DNA of 64,000 nucleotides, from positions 186,001 to 250,000 of the forward strand of contig NZ_REGE01000002.1 in the NCBI RefSeq assembly GCF_003688935.1. Direction: 5' to 3'. Position numbers and translations under genes: made by a program. Positions 60,143-64,000 of the stretch are shown in pieces. A model generated the notes under the pieces. The model saw only the letters and a program-made list of their open reading frames with translations. It was not told where the DNA came from and ran no database searches. Position 1 is the stretch's first letter; every line of letters begins with the position of its first letter. The stretch is from Corynebacterium macginleyi (GTDB lineage Bacteria; Actinomycetota; Actinomycetes; Mycobacteriales; Mycobacteriaceae).

Positions 60143-60152
60143 AATTGCTCAT
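60111..60152 (-). other. Out-of-frame mini-ORF overlapping the map start
   Basis: A 13-codon frame ([13 protein letters not shown]) starts at ATG 60152, 6 nt after AGGAGG, and ends in TAA about 30 nt inside map. It occupies the only good ribosome site before map. Confidence 0.4.
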
Positions 60153-60199
60153 GGTAGTCCTCCTAACGCTGAGCGCAGTATCCAGGTGCCGAGTCTGTC

Positions 60200-62050
60200 T
60201 TAAGGGACCGCAGGGATTGAGCGATCACCGGGACGCGAGCGGTAATCATCTAGCTTCCGCAAGAAATTATCGGTGACGGCTACCGAGGATTCGGAGCCAC
60301 CGCCCAGCACGATAAGCGTGGCGAAGGCGATATCGTCTTCTTCTCGGTAGCCGGTAAACCAGGCGTGCGAGCCGTCATTGATCTCGGCCTCACCGGTCTT
60401 GCCGTAAATCGTTCCACCTGCTTGCATTCCGCGGGCGGTACCGCTGGTGACCACCTGGCGCATCATGCCGCGCACATTATTCAGCACGTTGTCTGGTATC
60501 TGCGTTGGCTTATCCGATGCCTTCGTATCGCGGCCCTCAATAAGCGTTGGCATTGGGGTCTTTCCCGCCGCTACAGAGGCAGAAACCAAAGCCATGCCAA
60601 ACGGGCTGGCAAGGTCGTAGCCTTGACCATAACCTGCCTCTGTTCGCTCCAGTGCTTCTTTGCCCTCCGGAATCGAGCCGGTCAGGGTGGTAAGGCCGGG
60701 GATTTCATAATCCACCCCGAAGCCAAACTTCTTACCGGTTTCCTTCAGTTCACCGGGGGCCAGCCTGGTAGAAATATCCGCGAAAGTGGTGTTGCACGAT
60801 TGGGCGAAGGCTCGGCTTAACGGCACGTTGCCGAGAGAAAACGCGTTGTAGTTAGTTACCACACGGCCGTAAATATCCATCGTGCCGGGGCACGGAACTA
60901 TGGTATCTGTGGTCAGATCTTGTTTGTCCACGCCTGCGGCGGCGGTAAGGATCTTGAAAACCGAGCCGGGCGGGTACTGGCCTTGCAAGGCAACATCACC
61001 GTCTTCGTCCGCCTTCTTGGTTTGTGCCACCGCCAGGATATCGCCATTGGAGGGCCGGATTGCTACCAGCATGGCCTGAGCGTCCGCGCGTTGATCCACC
61101 GCTTCTTGGGCAGCACGTTGGACGTCATAATCTAAGCCGATCTTGATCGAGGGGGCGGCCTCAGGCGCATGCTTTTCAACATCGGACAGCGCTGCACCAT
61201 TTTCGTTGACGATGGCAATAGACCAGCCGGTCTCGCCGTCGAGCTCATCATTGACAGCCGACCGCACGCGGGATAGGAGATCAGGGGCGAGGCCACGGTC
61301 CCGGGTCACCAGTGCGGGCTCCTCATTAATGCGGACGCCGTCCATCCCCTCCATCTTGGCACGGATGACAGACTCCTGTTCTTGTGTATAAACCCCCACC
61401 GAATAGGCAGAATGTGCCTTTTCCAGCTTGTCGGCGAGGTCCTTGGCGTCTACTTCCGCAATCGAGTCGTCCTCACGGTGCGCCGCAGCCAGGGCGCTGC
61501 TGATCTTGGATGCCGTGGGGCGGACATCCGAAAGCGATTTTGTATCCACAATAACGCGGTAGTGCAGCCCTGGGCTCATGAGCTCCACCCCATTCGAGGA
61601 AACGACGCTAGCGCGCGTGGCTTCCAACGCGCGCAGCTCCAGGTGCTGGTGCGCGCCCAAGTCCGGGTGAATAATGCTAGGCTTCCACCGCACTGTCCAC
61701 TCATCTTCGGCCTTGGTCAAGGTCATCTGCGTGGTATAGCTCAAGCTGCGATCCTTGGGCAGATCCCAGGCGACCTTGTAATTCACCGTAGCCACTGCTT
61801 CGTCCTGCTTGACCCCCTCAAGTTCAATATGGAGCCCCTCTGCCTGCAAGCCGGAGTACGTAGCATCGATGGCCTGCGTCGCATCATCAGGGGAGTCAGT
61901 AAGCTCCGCCAATGCCTTGGCATTTCGGCTCTCCATGCCTTCAATAAACTGTTCTGCCACCGGCTCGGCGGATACGGGCTTAGGGGTACAAGCAACCACA
62001 CCAGTTGCCGCAAATAAGACTGTAGCAACCAGTGCGAATAACTTCTTCAT
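60200..62050 (-). CDS. Penicillin-binding lipoprotein (class B transpeptidase)
   Basis: 616 aa: signal peptide with lipobox VVACT, NTF2-like MecA_N domain (about 25-140), dimerisation domain, and a transpeptidase domain with SVFK (near 364), SCN (near 416) and KTGE (near 551). It corresponds to PBP-lipo (Rv2864c), a cell-wall cross-linking enzyme. ATG 62050 (MKKLFALVATVL) is preferred to an upstream start. Confidence 0.94.
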   Translation of the reverse strand: MKKLFALVATVLFAATGVVACTPKPVSAEPVAEQFIEGMESRNAKALAELTDSPDDATQAIDATYSGLQAEGLHIELEGVKQDEAVATVNYKVAWDLPKDRSLSYTTQMTLTKAEDEWTVRWKPSIIHPDLGAHQHLELRALEATRASVVSSNGVELMSPGLHYRVIVDTKSLSDVRPTASKISSALAAAHREDDSIAEVDAKDLADKLEKAHSAYSVGVYTQEQESVIRAKMEGMDGVRINEEPALVTRDRGLAPDLLSRVRSAVNDELDGETGWSIAIVNENGAALSDVEKHAPEAAPSIKIGLDYDVQRAAQEAVDQRADAQAMLVAIRPSNGDILAVAQTKKADEDGDVALQGQYPPGSVFKILTAAAGVDKQDLTTDTIVPCPGTMDIYGRVVTNYNAFSLGNVPLSRAFAQSCNTTFADISTRLAPGELKETGKKFGFGVDYEIPGLTTLTGSIPEGKEALERTEAGYGQGYDLASPFGMALVSASVAAGKTPMPTLIEGRDTKASDKPTQIPDNVLNNVRGMMRQVVTSGTARGMQAGGTIYGKTGEAEINDGSHAWFTGYREEDDIAFATLIVLGGGSESSVAVTDNFLRKLDDYRSRPGDRSIPAVP

Positions 62051-62145
62051 GCTTTGGCACTTTAGCAGCGTACCCGGCAAAAAGACTGCCCCACACCGAG
62101 GTGCAGGGCAGTCCCTTAAAAAATTGGCGCGCGGAGGGGTGCAGC

Positions 62146-63309
62146 TTACCGCGTCACCCGGACATCAGCCTTAGCTCCGTCCACGGCTTCGATGCCTTCC
62201 TCATCTGCAAGGCGCATTGCCTCTTCGATAAGAGTCTCCACGATCTTGTCTTCCGGCACGGTGCGCACCACTTCGCCCTTGACGAAGATCTGGCCTTTGC
62301 CGTTACCGGATGCCACGCCCAAGTCAGCGTCGCGGGCCTCACCGGGGCCGTTGACGACACAGCCCATGACGGCAACGCGAATAGGAAATTCCATGCCTTC
62401 AAGGCCGGCGGTAACTTCTTCCGCCAGCTTATACACGTCCACCTGCGCGCGGCCGCAGGACGGGCACGACACGATTTCCAGCTTGCGCGGACGCAAGTTG
62501 AAGGACTGCAAAATCTGGTCGCCCACCTTAATCTCTTCTTCAGGCGGGGCTGACAGCGAAACGCGAATAGTATCGCCGATGCCTTCTGCCAAAAGGGCAC
62601 CAAAGGCAACAGAGGACTTAATGGTGCCCATAAACTTCGGGCCCGCTTCCGTTACGCCCAGGTGCAGTGGGTAATCGGTCTGCGCGGCCAGCAGGCGGTA
62701 CGCCTGCACCATCAACACGGGGTCAGAGTGCTTAACGGAGATGGCGATATCGCCAAAGCCGTACTCTTCAAACAGGCTGGCTTCCCACATAGCGGACTCG
62801 ACGAGTGCTTCCGGGGTGGCCTTGCCGTATTTTTCCAGCAGGCGCTTATCCAGCGAACCGCCATTAACACCGATACGGATGGGGATCCCCGCATCGCCCG
62901 CGGCCTTGGCCACTTCCTTAACGCGACCATCAAACTCACGGATGTTGCCGGGGTTGACGCGAATTGCCGCGCAGCCAGCATCGATGGCCTGGAAAATGTA
63001 CTTAGGCTGAAAGTGAATATCCGCGACGACTGGGATCGGGGATTTCTTTGCGATGACCGGCAAAGCCTCCGCATCCACCGGCTTCGGGCAGGCCACGCGC
63101 ACGATATCGCAGCCAGAGGCAGTAAGTTGTGCGATTTGCTGCAGGGTGCCGTTGATGTCATGGGTCTTGGTATTGGTCATCGATTGCACCGAAATTGGAT
63201 AATCAGAACCTACGCCCACTGGGCCTACGTGCAGTTGCCGCGTCTTCCTGCGCGGGTGCAATACCGGCGGAGGCCCGTCAGGAATTCCTAGACCAATAGG
63301 ACTAGACAT
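62146..63309 (-). CDS. ispG: 4-hydroxy-3-methylbut-2-enyl diphosphate synthase IspG
   Basis: 4Fe-4S enzyme of the MEP isoprenoid pathway. 387 aa; the cluster ligands are seen in SCPSCGRAQ and [19 protein letters not shown] and IRVNPGNI are also family motifs. AAGGAG precedes ATG 63309; TAGAGT is a possible -10 about 70 nt further up. rip1 lies upstream, as is usual in actinobacteria. Confidence 0.97.
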   Translation of the reverse strand: MSSPIGLGIPDGPPPVLHPRRKTRQLHVGPVGVGSDYPISVQSMTNTKTHDINGTLQQIAQLTASGCDIVRVACPKPVDAEALPVIAKKSPIPVVADIHFQPKYIFQAIDAGCAAIRVNPGNIREFDGRVKEVAKAAGDAGIPIRIGVNGGSLDKRLLEKYGKATPEALVESAMWEASLFEEYGFGDIAISVKHSDPVLMVQAYRLLAAQTDYPLHLGVTEAGPKFMGTIKSSVAFGALLAEGIGDTIRVSLSAPPEEEIKVGDQILQSFNLRPRKLEIVSCPSCGRAQVDVYKLAEEVTAGLEGMEFPIRVAVMGCVVNGPGEARDADLGVASGNGKGQIFVKGEVVRTVPEDKIVETLIEEAMRLADEEGIEAVDGAKADVRVTR

Positions 63310-63484
63310 GAATGCTCCTTATTTCTAGCTCGTGGCTCGTTGCCAAATGTTATTGCACAGTGAGTATTGAACGTCCCCACTCTAGCACTAGATGGTTAAG
63401 CGCTAAAGTTCCCGCTCGCACTGCACATTGCACTGAATGATGAGCATTCCACCCACACAGCGCGACGGGCACGGGGCGTCGAAA

Positions 63485-64000
63485 CTAGCCAAATAGCCTG
63501 ATCGGGTTGACCACATCCGCGATAATTATCACTACACCCAGCACCATGAGTAGGGCCGCCATCGCATAGGTAATGGGCATCAACTTGGTGTAATCGGCCG
63601 GCCCCAGCGGCTGCTTGCCCATTAGCCTGCGAATACCATCGCGGATCTTCTCATATAAGATGACCGCAATATGACCGCCGTCAAAAGGCGGCAGCGGAAT
63701 GAGATTAAACAGGGCTAGGAAAAAATTCAGCGTCGCCAGCATCATGAAGAACGATGCCCACAGTGACCGCTCTACGAGTTCACCACCAACCCGCGATGCA
63801 CCAACTACGGACATCGGCCCATCGATATCCCGCTCATGACCAAAAATGGAAGCCACCACTCCAGGTACCTTGGCCGGGAATTGCTTGATTCCTTCCACCG
63901 TCGCCCCGAGTGAATAGGTGGTGAAATGCCACGTTGCTGGTACTGCCTGCGTCGCTGAATACTTCTTAACGATGTCAAGGACCTCATTGCTCAGCCCGAT
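63485..64000 (-). CDS. Site-2 intramembrane protease Rip1/RseP (C-terminal part)
   Basis: 171 visible C-terminal residues of an M50 zinc metalloprotease; the N-terminus with the HExxH motif lies beyond the right edge, and the frame is open to base 64000. The second metal-ligand motif is seen in FNLIPLPPFDGGHI (near the last 70 residues), followed by two membrane helices. Position next to ispG is the same as Rip1 (Rv2869c). Rip1 cuts anti-sigma factors. Confidence 0.92.
   Translation of the reverse strand: MGLSNEVLDIVKKYSATQAVPATWHFTTYSLGATVEGIKQFPAKVPGVVASIFGHERDIDGPMSVVGASRVGGELVERSLWASFFMMLATLNFFLALFNLIPLPPFDGGHIAVILYEKIRDGIRRLMGKQPLGPADYTKLMPITYAMAALLMVLGVVIIIADVVNPIRLFG

Overview
The window is a gene-dense, mostly syntenic piece of an actinobacterial chromosome. 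Gene order (recX-recA-DUF3046, pspA-clgR-cinA-pgsA, ftsK/terC, rnj-dapA-thyX-dapB, truB with a phosphopantetheinyl transferase pair, rbfA-infB-ylxR-nusA-rimP, mqo/mtr, map, ispG-rip1), mycothione reductase, bioYMN and frequent leaderless start codons point to Corynebacterium. A lipid-dependent, skin-type species is my guess only. Nearly every gene is housekeeping. I see no rRNA, tRNA, CRISPR array, prophage or insertion sequence.

Layout. 1-16 kb: uracil permease (partial), hflX, two small unknown genes, dapF, miaA, miaB, a DUF349 protein and an acetyltransferase, then recX-recA, DUF3046 and the biotin ECF transporter bioYMN. 15-23 kb: envelope-stress block pspA, clgR, cinA, pgsA, then a YciI protein, terC behind a probable manganese (yybP-ykoY) riboswitch, and ftsK. 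23-32 kb: RNase J, lysine/DAP and thymidylate genes, an AMIN-like lipoprotein, pnp and rpsO. 32-48 kb: nucleoside hydrolase, ribF, truB, a 4'-phosphopantetheinyl transferase with its probable opposing hydrolase, a MATE exporter, and the translation block DHH phosphatase-rbfA-infB-ylxR-nusA-rimP, then proS. 48-54 kb: accessory-like genes: yaaA, an ABC exporter, a two-component system whose kinase gene carries an in-frame stop, phzF and selO. 54-64 kb: mqo, alpha/beta hydrolase, mtr, map, a penicillin-binding lipoprotein, ispG and rip1 (partial).

Regulation visible in the sequence: about fourteen start codons lie 6-8 nt behind a TANNNT or near-consensus -10 box, suggesting leaderless mRNAs. A perfect BioQ-type palindrome precedes bioY, and a degenerate LexA box precedes recA. 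Several strong hairpins end transcription units.

I found no convincing wholly new system. The best leads are the nonsense-split sensor kinase, the riboswitch with its ribosome-site switch ahead of a TTG start, a start-codon-overlapping hairpin between rnj and the next gene, an out-of-frame mini-ORF that takes the ribosome site of map, a Gly/Cys-tailed unknown protein, and a structured 440-bp gap between dapB and a lipoprotein gene.
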